Position numbers and translations under genes: made by a program. DNA of 60,000 nucleotides, taken from Hydractinia symbiolongicarpus. Its lineage: Eukaryota; Cnidaria; Hydrozoa; Anthoathecata; Hydractiniidae. The stretch covers positions 25,601,501-25,661,500 of the forward strand of contig NC_079880.1 in the NCBI RefSeq assembly GCF_029227915.1, given 5' to 3'. Of the stretch, positions 10,671-21,735 are shown piece by piece. Position 1 is the first letter of the stretch; each line of letters starts with the position of its first letter. The notes beneath the pieces are model-generated. The model saw only the letters and a program-made list of their open reading frames with translations. It was not told the DNA's origin and did no database searches.

Positions 10671-11379
10671 GGTCCATTCTCTCTTTTATTATTTTACTCA
10701 TTTCAGCTCCGTTTACTAGAAATTGAGATTGAAATTTGGTACGTGCACTCTTAACCATTTTCTTTTTCCATCCCGCATCTGGTTTGTTTTAAAACACCTT
10801 TCTGGATCCTTTTAGATCAATTCATCAAAATCTGCATTACCTCCCACTCCTCTGGCTAGCACATTGTAAGAAGTATTCTGTTAAACAAATGCGTCAGATT
10901 CTTCCCATCAATATCCTTTCCACCAATAACTTCATTTCTCCACCCGTGGCCAGCTGCTTTCTTCTTTTCAGGTTTTTCTATTTCTTTGATCACAAAAATT
11001 GAAAAGAAAAGTTGAATCTCCTTATTATTTGTTGCTGTCGTCTTCCTTGTAATTTTTCTATTTCCCTTTGTTTCCTTACCTGCGATTTCTTCTTCACTCT
11101 GAGTTTTTCTTTTCGCAGATTTATATGCGTACAAATTTTTCCTACGTTTCTTTCTGTATGACGTAAAGGTTAAAATTGGCAGGTAAGAACTTTTTAATTT
11201 GCAGCAAAATTTAATTTCGAGGACAAAATCATTACACATTTACCATGATTCTTTCCTGAAAAACGTTTTCAGGATGATCAGAATATTGTAACTGAAAAGA
11301 AATGACTTCGTATTGGTCGCTCACCATAACGAAGTGATAATCAAAGCTATAATTGTACTTTTGCTATTCTTTAACATAC
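10671..11379. other. spacer between the two mini-MITE copies
   Basis: Contains a minus-strand reading frame at 11239-10856 (127 codons) rich in Lys and Glu (for example KSAKRKTQSEEEIAGKETKG). I do not recognise it and see no clear splice or promoter context, so it is not called as a gene. Confidence 0.3.
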
Positions 11380-11457
11380 AACCTCGTCCCCAGGGTCTTG
11401 TGGCCCCTGAGCAGTTATTACGGAGTCAACAAGGCAAAATGCCCTGGGAACGAGGTT
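11380..11457. mobile_element. AACCTCG mini-MITE, copy 2 (78 bp)
   Basis: Same termini and interior as copy 1, but shorter by about 8 bp (copy 1 has TACTTCAT inserted in the middle). Same orientation as copy 1. Confidence 0.7.
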
Positions 11458-12493
11458 GCTTTAACTTACTCTAATTGATTAAATGCAATATTGAAATTTC
11501 AGGCTGGAGAACTTATTAACTAAGTTATGAGTTTTGAAATAATTTTGGAATACATTTTTGAGACGGCCTTTTTTACGGAAAAAGGAGACCTGAGGACAAA
11601 AATGATTAGTTTTTGGCTCGTGAAAGAATTCACCTGTAGCTAGTAGTATCATCTTTGGCTCACAAGGGTTGGCAAAATTAATTATAGTTTTAAAATGTTC
11701 CGCATTTTTTGCAAGTTGAATATAACTAGTTCTTAGCTCGTGTTGGAAGAATTCACTCAAAGTAAATGTATTAAGTAGAGGGTTAGTCATTATGGAACCT
11801 GTTATCCCACAAAATTTCACAATTTTTTTAAATTTTTTATTTCTTTATTGCTATAAAATATTTCACCATCTAAAGTCAGTCCTTTCATATAAGATAAAAA
11901 TTCAAAGAGAAATGCCTTATCGAAACATCAAGCAAAATTACAGCCGGTGGCAGCGGGAGAGAACTTTCATGTATACAAGTTGCAGGGAATAATTCGTCGC
12001 ATTGTCTGTAAAAACATCGTCCTATATACTATAGAGTACTTTACTCAGTAAGAAATATAGTCGCTTGCACAAACTTTATCAACATAGTCATATCGTTCAC
12101 ATATCGTTGACATTGTTTTTGAAAAAATTAATGAAAAACAATTTTGTTCAAAAATTAAGCACTATTTAAAATTAGAAGGAATAATAACATTTTGTTTTCG
12201 ATTAAAGCAATTATCAAATGTAATGCAGAGAAACTTAACAAATTCTGTATTTTCAACTCAAATCCAAAATTGAAAATATCCAACCTTTCTGTCCTCTTAG
12301 CTTACGTTTGACGTGTATTGGTCCTTCAGTCACTTAATTTCGGCCCAATTTACTAACATAATACTCGCAAAATAAGAAGAAAAAAAATTAATTCCTAAAA
12401 ATTGCAACATTTTTGTTTGGTATCGGAATCGCAAAAACAAATTTTGGGTACCTAATTTGAAAAAATAATCTTGCAAAATATAAAATCCATTTC
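11458..12493. other. AT-rich spacer
   Basis: No gene seen. Confidence 0.3.
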
Positions 12494-12534
12494 AACTCAT
12501 GTAATTCGAATCATTTGTTCGAATTATATGAGTT
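12494..12534. repeat. 17-bp imperfect palindrome
   Basis: AACTCATGTAATTCGAA (12494-12510) and TTCGAATTATATGAGTT (12518-12534) pair with one mismatch across a 7-nt loop. It ends 11 bp before the pogo-like element. Confidence 0.6.
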
Positions 12535-12545
12535 TTCGAATTACA

Positions 12546-13146
12546 GTGGACTCTCTATAACTCGAACCCCTATAACTTGAAGCTCTCCTTAACTCGAACG
12601 ATTCGCTGGCACGGTGGGAATTTCCAAATAAACTCTCATAAAATACTGTCTATTACTCGAACCCCTACTAGAATCTGTCCTTAACTCGAACGTTTTTTTT
12701 GTCTCTTCGGGTTTTTACTCTCTATAACTCAAACGTCGCAAAATGTATCTAGAACTGTATATGACACAAGCAGATTTTTTCATTGTTTTGGCTCGGTAAA
12801 CATAGTCTTAACTGATTTGAATGTTTTATACCTACATGTGTGAGGGGTCTTAAATTATTCGAATGTCATTCGAACAAAACGTACACACGATTCTTTGGTG
12901 TTGACGTTTTACAATCATGGCGTCTGTTGCTGTGACTTAAAGCAGAAAAAAAGTCCTGCAAAATAAAATACAAAGCGTTAAAGGAGTTGGAGAAAGGAAC
13001 TGCTTCAAAAGATGTTGCTGCCCGATTCGACCGTAAAATTTATACAAAAACCTGGAAAAACTCCTAACTCTCTATTACTCGAACGTCTCTATAACTCGAA
13101 CAGTTTCGGATTCTCCGTGGCTGTTCGAGTTATAGCGCAAGTTTAA
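12546..13146 (+). mobile_element. pogo/Tigger-like deletion derivative
   Basis: Starts TA-CAGTGGACTCTCTATAACTCGAAC and ends with the inverse TGTTCGAGTTATAGCGC. The motif CTCTATAACTCGAAC or close variants recurs several times in both orientations, as in pogo/Tigger termini. Near 12970-13035 a short frame reads KALKELEKGTASKDVAARFD, a CENP-B N-terminal type helix-turn-helix as found at the start of pogo transposases. The DDE part is absent. ATGGCGTCTGTTGC just upstream may be the old start codon. It is a dead internal-deletion copy. Confidence 0.7.
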
Positions 13147-14073
13147 TCGGCCAAATTTTGAAAAAGAATAAGTAAAGGCTGTTTTACACGGTGCAGCAAA
13201 CTATAAGTAAGGATGTGAAGTATTTTTGTGAGAACAATTTTTCTTTTTAACATTTAACTTTAAATAGAATTATAAAAAAGTCAGTAATAGAAGATTTCTT
13301 CATTCTGTAAAATATTTTTTGATTTATTTAGTTTGAGACTTTCTTAAGATTCTTTTTCCTTCCAAGAAACAAGGGAATGATATATTGGTTTGCTACATAA
13401 GTTTTTTAGTCTTGTACTAAGTTTTTTCTAGTGTAAATAGCCTCGGTACCAGACTGATTGTGGTACGTAGAATGACGTTGTTGTTCTTGTTGATAAGGAG
13501 TGTTTGTTGTTCTGTCTCCAGTGCAACTACCACTAATCACAGAAGTCAAAGAGCAGCGATGCCCATTGAAGGCGTGATACTCTTTGTTACTTTCCATTAA
13601 TTGGAATTCCTGATCAATCCTTTCCTATAGAGCATGGCGATCCAAACATCATCCAAAATTACATCAATGACAGTCCGTGTGAAGGAGTTGATAACGAATA
13701 CACGAATCTATTTCTAATACGTTTGTGCCCAGTTATTATTACCTCGTAGGCATGATAACTTCAAGGCTGCTACAAACTAGTTTTTGATTTTGATTCGTTA
13801 TGCGAAGCAATAAGAAGATCTAGGAAAACACTATTTAAACAACAAGTTTCTTCGACTCCAGTGTACAATAAAAATGTGTCAAAAGTAAAAGGGAAGAAAA
13901 GCCGGATCAGTTTAGATTTTTAGTTGAATTTGTAATATAAATAAAATGGTTTATTTACAGATACTTTTACTTTTAATAATCTTAACTAAACTTAGTCGGC
14001 AAAAAAAGTGAATAAAATGTTATAGGTGAAATCTGACTAAGTTTTGTGCAAGTAAATAATATTTTTACCGAGG
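13147..14073. other. spacer
   Basis: No supportable gene. A minus-strand frame at 13597-13406 (HAFNGHRCSLTSVISGSC onward) is polar and could be a terminal exon, but nothing confirms it. Confidence 0.3.
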
Positions 14074-14576
14074 TACCGTAAATTCTTTAAAAAACGCCCT
14101 CCTCCAATAAACGCCCACCCTAAAACTTTAAAGATTAAATAAAAGCCCACCCTTTGATAAATGCCAATTCTTTTATAGTCAGAAAGGAGGCGTTTATCAA
14201 AGGTATTAACATATTTTCACTATCTCCTTGTATTTGACAAGGACATAGTGCAATAAATGTTCTTTTATCATCAATATTGTTTTATAGAAAAAAAATTACA
14301 AAAATACAAGAAAAGCTTTATATTAAATTTCATTTTGGTGCTTCAATTCAAGCGTCACAATAATTTTTCTTCTTTTTACATATTTCTTCGTCTAAAACTT
14401 GTGCTGTCGGTGACGAAAATAACCAAGTTTCCATTATCTTCATTTTTGCCTTTTTGTACAACCCAGACTAGTTTTTAATAAACGCCCACCCTCTATTTAA
14501 CGCCCCAGTAAACGCCCATCCTAAAAGCTTGAAAATTAAATAAACGCCCAGGGCGTTTATTAGGGAATTTACGGTA
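14074..14576. mobile_element. TA-flanked MITE with CCGTAAATTC termini
   Basis: Left end TACCGTAAATTCTTTAAAAA plus ACGCCC, right end GGGCGTTTATTAGGGAATTT plus ACGGTA: inverted repeats of about 26 bp with TA at both borders. AATAAACGCCCACCCT-type subrepeats recur in the interior. TA target and termini suggest a Tc1/mariner-type non-autonomous element. There is no transposase; the 73-codon frame inside is not a gene. Confidence 0.75.
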
Positions 14577-15180
14577 TATAAAAACAATACGGAAAGTATA
14601 TACAAATAATTCTACAATAAAGTATAGATAGAGCAACTTATTTTCAGATAACTATACGATTACAAGTCAATCATTTAATGTTCTCATAAATATTACTCGT
14701 CAGATTTTTGGTAAAGAATTGAGAGGCGTTAAGTTAACCCTATTTATAATTAAACCTTTTTTCTCAAACTTTTAATTCTGAAGATATCAAAGCCTCAGAC
14801 TTATAAACAAAAGCAGAAAAACAAACGAACGCACGAAATAATCTCTGGTATGGCACACGCTTGCTGTTGCAATCCAAACTTTGATAGTTTTGAGAACTGT
14901 GCCAAGCTACTATACTATATTAAGCGATAGATCTGAAGATTAAACCTTTTATGTATTACTCCAACCTTTTCGTTAAAAAAACTTTTTTGTTTTTCAATTT
15001 ATGGATTAACAACAGTATAAAAAACAGTGAGCAGCATTTCATTTTATAAGTTTTTATTACATCAAATCCATCGTAGGCCACGAAATGAGTACCTTTCTAT
15101 CGCACAAAAAACAGCCATTCACCTTTCGATTCAGAAATTGTCGGATCCATCTCATAAACATTATCATCACATTCGAGCCT
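14577..15180. other. 3' flank of the PAN/EGF gene
   Basis: Contains the downstream region of the minus-strand gene that stops at 15181. No other gene seen. Confidence 0.35.
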
Positions 15181-18100
15181 TTACGTGTACAAATTTACAT
15201 GATACTCCCCAGGTACATAAATTAGATGATCATAAAGTCTTCTGTTTAAGTTTACATGATAACCTGACCATTTTTGTCCCTCCCAACGCATACAATCAAT
15301 TGCAGTACGAGATGTGTCGTCAGGAAGTTTCACATACGATTGAGATGCAGGAGGTCGCAAATCAGTTTTGCCAGTTAGGTAGTCAACAACCTCGGTATTG
15401 CTCATATTATTTGTTGTTGCAATATGGATCGTTCTGTGATGACGGGGTTTGTAACAATAGAACCGGAACTGAGTGAAATTAATAAAGAGCCTTAAATCAG
15501 CTAAGCCAGCGACAGACAGGAGAAACTTGCCAGTTGAAATGTCGCTGAGAGATGATATGTCATCGGAATTTATCTGGCCTGTGAGAGCTGTATTAGAAAT
15601 GGAGCCATTCTGTACTACATGGCCAAACTTTGTCCAGCCACCTATAAAAGAATAACATGTATTACTATGCATTTGATACACACTACTGGCCTTGTGGTAC
15701 AGCATTCACTTTCGCGAGTTCAAACAACAGTCAAGTCATCTAGAGGCTACAAAAATGTAAATCTATAAACCCTTCCTTAATAATCTTTTTGATCCGAGGA
15801 AGCTTTTTTAAAAATATTTGCCAGAAAATGAATAAAATATTTGAAATCCTCCTAAAAAATTTAATGAAGTGTTAAACGTTCAAAACGATTTTATGTAATT
15901 TTATCTTTACTTGAAAATGAGGCTATATTTAATCTTTACTTGAAAATGAGGCTCGTAACAGTCAAACATTAAGAAGTTTTTGACCGTAACAATAATGCCA
16001 TAAAAACAGATCTTCCTAAATCTCAAATGAGTAAAGAATACAGAATTTAAAAATAAGAAAAACAAATTCTTTAACCAAAAGTTTTAAAAAACATGAAATT
16101 TGGGAAGTATCTATCCTTTCTGCTGAGTGATGATAAGATATGTTTCACATGCGCTTGAAAAATTGAGTAATCAAGGACTTTACGAAGCAAGCTGCAACGA
16201 CGTTGTTGTGCATAACTGTCCGTTACAGAAAACACGCCAAAAATGAATTTCGAAAATTAAACGACGTGCTTTTATCAGTACTAGTCGATGGCCCGTAGAT
16301 AAATCCAGATTATTGCTTTCCAAATCAAAGGGACAAGGCAAGTTTGTTTTTAGAAATTTACCCTAGTCTGCACATGCATGTCTCCTTTTCTGTATTTACA
16401 CTGCTTTTGCAACTCAAATGGACCGAGTTTATTTTTTGCCGAATAAGTTTTTTATCAAATTTAGCTTTTCCTCATTGTAGTGTATTCACAACCCGAATGC
16501 GTTGAAAAGGAAAATACAAAAACGGTATATGTTACCGGTTTAGTTCTTTAGTTATTTGTTATATAAAAAGTAGAGATTATAATAACTTCCTCTCTATATG
16601 CTTTTTATCTTGTAATCTCAGTAGACAGCAAAAATGACAGTTGTTGTAAATTTTTCTAAACCTTTTGCGGGTAATATTTTTACTGATTTTTTCTGTTATA
16701 TAAACTCTTGTTTTACCAAGAAGATATTCTTTTAAATAATACAAATTTTGAAAAGAAATTTCAAAACGACGTTATACTACACAAAAACCTATTAAGAATT
16801 GAAGTGAGCAATTTCAAGCGGAAAAAGAATTATTTATGGACATGTGTTCAACCATTTAAGTAATAGTGACAAGGTGTGTTGTCTTGTTCACCATTTTGGA
16901 AAAGCTATATCTTCATATCTAGTGATTTTTAGACACCCTAGATTGGTTTGTGGGAAACTTTCCATAACATTAAGTTACTTACCCCCTAAAGTTTCCATAA
17001 CATTAAGTTACTTACCCCCTAAACTTTCCATGACAAGTTACTTACCCCCTAAACTTTCCATGTCACAATACACTGACGTTGGTTTTTGTAGTTCTATTAC
17101 GTAATAACCACTTTTCAATGCAGGATAGTTTTCGTTTATCCACTTGCATGATTTTGCTAAACAATAACTCTTTTTATTTAAAGAAAATCAAGATACAGTT
17201 AACTTTTAGTGACTGAAAGTCGCCTCAACGGATTTCCAAAGAATCTTAGTAACATAATTGTAGAGGGAAAAAGGGGGCGGGGGGTCGAGGGCAACACAAA
17301 ATTTTGGGAAATTTTCCACTCGTTCATCCGATTTAAAGGAGGTCCAATAATACAACCTGAATGAAATATTAAAACTACCCCCTGTACAATTCCTCACCAA
17401 AATATTGAGACACTGGCAAAGTTGGCAAAAATTATCAACTCACTCATTCTGTCCTATTTTTTCAGATGCATAGATTAACGCACTTTCTAACACGTGTGCT
17501 TTGCGGAATAATCTATGTCAAGGACACAAAAAGGGCTCCGAGTCTGGAGACAAAATAGTTATACTGACATCAGCAACAATTAGCACAGTGTGAGAATGTT
17601 TGGATCTAACAAAATAACCTAACATCCTAAGTCTGCGTCTGCGGTAAACATGGACATGTTAACATGAAAAAAATAAATTTGATACATTTAAATTGTAAGA
17701 GCCTATTATAGAAAGCGTCTATATAATAACTTGTTGGAGGAACTTTGAAATTTGCAAATTTGTCTCAATATATTTTGTGAGGGGTTGTAGCTACTGCTGA
17801 TCCTCTTTTTATCAGAAGGAAAATCAACCCAACTCAATTATTAACGCCCTCCCCAACTGACAGTTTTAAAAAAATCTTTAAATTAACTTCCCCATTGTTG
17901 CGTTAATGATTTTATTAAAAGAATTGGATTGTACACCATGTGCTCGCATCAAATACTTATTTACACTGGACGTAAAAGAAATATTTTTTGTAGAGCAAGT
18001 ATTTAACACTTACGTAGTTTTTCACAACGCTCTCCGTGTTTACCATCTCTGCATGTACAATTAAAACCAGGGTGTTCACATATGTCTTCACAATAATGGC

Positions 18101-18786
18101 CTTTACAAGGCGATGTACTAGAGCAAACGTCTCCAACCTACAGAGATGGAAGAAAATAACATGTGTTGTAAGGCAGAAAGTTCGTTCGTTTGTTCGTTCG
18201 TTCGTTCGTTCGTTCGTTCGTTCGTTCGTTCGTTCGTTCGTTCGTTCGTTCGTTCGTTCGTTCGTTCGTTCGTTCGTTCGTTCGTTCGTTCGTTCGTTCG
18301 TTCGTTCGTTCGTTCGTTCGTTCGTTCGTTCGTTCGTTCGTTCGTTCGTTCGTTCGTTCGTTCGTTCGTTCGTTCGTTCGTTCGTTCGTTCGTTCGTTCG
18401 TTCGTTCGTTCGTTCGTTCGTTCGTTCGTTCGTTCGTTCGTTCGTTCGTTCCTTTGTTTACCTCTTCATTAGTAGGATCAGTTTCATAATGTGTCCAAGA
18501 ATCAGCAAACGTAGCGTTGTAGCCATCCCCGACGATTGTATTTTTTAACAGCTCGCATGATTTCGTATCATCACTATAATTGATGGATTGACAAGCGTCG
18601 TTCAAAATACATTTTTCAACACAGTCAAGATCATCTTTGACTTGAATTGTAGTAAGGATCCCGATCGCCAGCCGAGACTGTTTATACACCACTGAGAAAT
18701 CAGAATAAAATCCGCAGGATAATCGTAGGATTTTGCCTTCGATTAAAGACATGTGCAATTTGATCAGAAGAATACACCAAAAAATC
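15181..18786 (-). CDS. PAN/apple-EGF protein with unrecognised C-terminal domain
   Basis: Three minus-strand exons: about 18786-18462, 18137-18014 and 15641-15181. The first encodes a PAN/apple-type domain with cysteines in DCVEKCILNDACQSINY and KSCELLK, and ends DPTNEE at a GTAAAC donor. The second is one EGF-like domain: CSSTSPCKGHYCEDICEHP, then FNCTCRDGKHGERC, six cysteines in EGF order, with a GTAAGT donor. The third joins in phase 1 and reads GWTKFGHVVQNGSISN, LSDISTGKFLLSVAGL, FYCYKPRH and KLPDDTSRTAIDC, ending at TAA (15181-15183). I do not recognise that domain. PAN plus EGF points to an extracellular adhesion or recognition protein. The N-terminus is uncertain: a Met at 18758 is in frame, but an acceptor-like CTTACAG near 18787 suggests an upstream exon, perhaps with the signal peptide. 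Intron 1 is nearly all microsatellite; intron 2 is 2.4 kb. Confidence 0.75.
15790..16330. repeat. diverged dispersed duplication, copy A
   Basis: Shares ordered blocks with 29100-29700: a TTTTTTAAA...GAAAATGAAT...GAAATCCT segment, GATGAGGC or GAGGCTCG, TTGACCGTAACAAT-ATGCCA, and a TTTTAAAAAACATG block, followed in both by a HINE 5' end. Here it lies in intron 2 of the PAN/EGF gene. Confidence 0.5.
16279..16312 (+). mobile_element. HINE-like repeat, degenerate 5' stub
   Basis: ACTAGTCGATGGCCCGTAGA followed by TAAATCCAG matches the 5' end of the HINE-like family, but hairpin pairing is decayed and no 3' end follows. Confidence 0.45.
16957..17062. repeat. minisatellite, about 33-bp unit, three copies
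   Basis: Three tandem units containing CTTTCCATAACATTAAGTTA then CTTACCCCCTAAA; the third lacks 5 bp (CATGACAAGTTA). Inside an intron. The plus-strand frame with repeated ITLSYLPPK is a by-product of this repeat. Confidence 0.8.
18181..18451. repeat. (TTCG)n microsatellite, about 67 units
   Basis: About 270 bp of almost perfect TTCG, interrupted only once near the start by TTTG. It lies in the 324-bp intron (18138-18461) between the PAN and EGF exons. A tetramer gives long open frames on both strands (FVRS or NERT repeats); these are artefacts. Confidence 0.95.
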
Positions 18787-18789
18787 CTG

Positions 18790-20429
18790 TAAGAAAAAAA
18801 TTGATTAAAAAATGGACAAGCGAGACAAAAAGAAAATTACACGTTTTTTCATAAGAACATGTAAATCTCGATAAAGTTGTGTTTACTTTTTTACAGTTTT
18901 TCTTCCTCAAAAATTCTTATTTTGTGTCCTTGCAAAAAAAATACGGAGATATATTGTCAGATTAACGGATGATGATGAATATTTTTAGGAATGGGAGAAA
19001 AGACGTTGAAAAATTGTTATTGTATGGTTATTACTGCAGAAGTATATTTGTATTTGTAACAAAGAAAAACTGTTTCAAAATAATTGATTTTTGTAAATCT
19101 GGACTCGAATTATTTTGTTCTTAATCTATAAAGGAAGTAAGGCTGAGTACGTTCTTAATGCGTTCTTAACTTTTAACAAAATCTCATTCTTAACGTTCTT
19201 ATAAACTAGTTTTTTTATATATAATATAAATGTATTCCATTTAAAGATAAAGTAAAAACAAAGAAAACCTGTTTGAGTCATTCATTCTTCCTCCCTAAAT
19301 CTTCTGTTTTCCTATTTTTTTAAAAACTAACTTGAAATGTTTTCGAAAACAATTCTAACACAGAATTGAATTCCTTTCTAACAATTAACTTATGTTAAAC
19401 ATACATGACAATGTATTCACGTACTTTATTCGTAAATGAATTACTTTCACTTACAATTCACAATATGTATTGAGTTACGGAGTGTAATATGTGATCGGCA
19501 GGCTGGGATGAAGTTTTGATTTATATTGTATAGACCGCCTTCGCCATTCAGTTATTCTTAAGATTATGTGAGAAGGATTATGACTTTTTGAAGACTTTTT
19601 GAAATATGTTTTTTTTTCTTCCTTTTTACAATTCTATCAAAAATTCTTCTAAATCTGGACAATTTGTGAGAGGGGCTTTAATAAAAGAAGCTGGGTGGAT
19701 TCTGCAATATTTATTTTTAATGTGGTGGAAGGGGGGGGGGGGGGGGGTTGGGGGGTTGGAGGGGGTGTTAATAAATCGTAATGGATGGTAACATTTCACT
19801 TTCCCAAATGAATACTCTTTTTTTGTATGACAGTGCAAGCAGTGGTTCAGTGGGAGGAGAATCTTGGAATGTTGATAAAAATCGTCGACTAATGAACAGT
19901 CCATTAAAATCAATCTGAAATACATTAACTCTTCCTCCAAGATAAAAAGTTTGACACTGGATAATTTCTTTTAAAACAAGTTTGCAACGTGTTAGGAACA
20001 GATAGCTGTCAGTTCCGCAAATAGCGTTTTTAAGCAAATAGCAAAATTAATTTTTTTGTATTTTTTTCAGAACATATTTTTGCGATTGAACGCTTTTATG
20101 ATAAAAGTACAGACCAATGTTTGCAAATGGAAGATACCTTATCGGTTAAAATTTTAAATTTTATAACCGACAAAATGTTTTGACCGACAAAATTTTATAA
20201 CCGACTAAAAATTTTGACCGACGAAATTTTTCACCAAAATTGAATTTTCTATTTTACGTGTTTTTATTCGTGCGTGAAGTCGACAGACCCTTTTAAAGTC
20301 ATATTTGAAGCCATAAAAATGGAGGTAATAGGAGGAAAGATAAGAAAACTAAAATTTCAAAAAAAACATGATTAAGTTTTCTCTTTTCATTGTAAATAAA
20401 TCTATTAAGATAAATGACTAAGTTTTGTC
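18790..20429. other. region upstream of the PAN/EGF gene
   Basis: No gene seen. A G-run of about 20-25 bases with TGG interruptions lies near 19730-19765. At 20140-20235 there is a short tandem pattern of TTTTATAACCGACAAAAT and TTTTGACCGAC units. Confidence 0.4.
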
Positions 20430-21085
20430 TCTACTCATCAAATGGGTTCTCTATACGTGTCTTGATCGCGTCTGTGATCCCTGCAGCATCAAAACCGTTG
20501 ATAATGGTTGACGATCAAAACCGTTGAGATGGTTGTATGCTTCAACAATCCACTGTGCATGTAAGGCTTCAAATCAACTAACTGGATAGAGACTTTGACA
20601 TCACCAGGTGCAACTCCGTTTGACAACTGCTTACTTTATCAGCATATCCCGTGCTGAACTAATGTGAAATGAATTTTTTGGCAGACTGATTGATGCTGAT
20701 GTTTAAGGGTTGGAACTAATTCGTGAGATATTGCGGATAACCAATTCACAGTTGTTTTTCGCACATAATCGTTCCATTTCGTCGTTGTCTTGACCTTTAA
20801 AAGTATCCATGATAATCAAGGACCACTGTTCTTCTGGGTAACCAAGCTCTTTCTTTTTGGCAGATAAAGATGGGAAAATGATAATTTTAAATAGATCTTC
20901 ACACTTTTCTAAATTAAACCAATGATTTGGAGCATACGTGACATGAAAATTGGTTGGAAATGCAAATTAAGGTAAACATTTTTTTGACTTCCTTTGATAA
21001 ATAAGCCGGACAGGAAGAGAAGCACTAGTAGCTGTAACAACAAAAGTCTTTGTAATTTGACTTTTGTCATCAAGCTTTTTTATGC
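20430..21085 (-). pseudogene. pogo/jerky-type DDE transposase remnant
   Basis: Reading the minus strand across frames gives the ordered DDE_1 blocks: DDKSQITKTFVVTA, LPVRLIYQRKSKKCLP, FPTNFHVTYAPNHW, KKKELGYPEEQWSLIIMD (catalytic Asp region), FKGQDNDEMERLCAKNNCEL and a C-terminal LKP-HAQWIVEAYNHL segment. These match the catalytic part of pogo/jerky/CENP-B-related transposases. The frame is broken by several shifts and stops, and the N-terminal helix-turn-helix is not present nearby. It is a dead copy. Confidence 0.75.
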
Positions 21086-21192
21086 AGTTTACTAACCCGA
21101 GAAATATTTTAAGTAATAAACCTAAAGCTTAAAAATAATTAATACCGAAAATTTCCTACTGATTTGTCATTCGGGAAAATAAAAAATATATA

Positions 21193-21735
21193 TACTAGTC
21201 GATAAGGCCCATGGAGAAATCCACTTAGGCAGAAGGGCAATAAAAAATAGGTTGTTTAGATTTTTTCCTGACGTCAGCAGTGCAGCCTGTGATGTGTAGA
21301 GGTTAAAACGCTGATCAAAATAATGTATAGGATCACATGTTTTCGACAAACGCCTAAGGACATATAAGGTTTTAAAAATTTTGCTGACGTCAGCAATGGC
21401 CCGTCAAAACCCAATTTTTTTTTTAAATTTGTATACCTGTTGCCTTCATCGTGTAGATCTTGAAACGCTGATCAGGAAAATGTATAGGATCATGTACTTT
21501 TGACAAACGGTTGCAAAGATATTAGGGTTTGAAGGTTTTTTGATGACGTCATTAACCAGTCCATTCAGAAACGGATTTGGGAACTCAGGTTAGGGAAAAT
21601 TACCCAACTTCTTCCTAGGTGGACCCTAGTTACCCACACGGTAAATAATCATTGAAGTCACCACCTCGTTTCTAAGTTATTTGGCCTCAAAGTTTTAGGT
21701 GCACTGTAATGGCTTCATTAATTTAATATAGGACA
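21193..21735 (+). mobile_element. HINE-like repeat, long form, 3'-truncated
   Basis: Begins TACTAGTCGATAAGGCCCAT and is collinear with the copy at 8321, including TGACGTCAGCA segments, GTTGCCTTCATCGTGTAGAT and CCTAGTTACCCACACGGT. It stops at TTAATTTAATATAGGACATT, lacking the tetranucleotide run and 3' end, where GACCATTCTCGACCCCAGAG begins. Confidence 0.65.

Noticed and set aside
10856-11239. 127-codon basic minus frame as a gene
   Set aside because: Low-complexity Lys/Glu composition, no recognised domain, no splice or promoter support.
16844-17104. 86-codon plus frame with repeated LSYLPPK
   Set aside because: Product of the 33-bp minisatellite in an intron.
18036-18758. Long frames on both strands made of FVRS or NERT repeats
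   Set aside because: They are translations of the (TTCG)n array; only the part of the minus frame before the GTAAAC donor at 18461 is exon.
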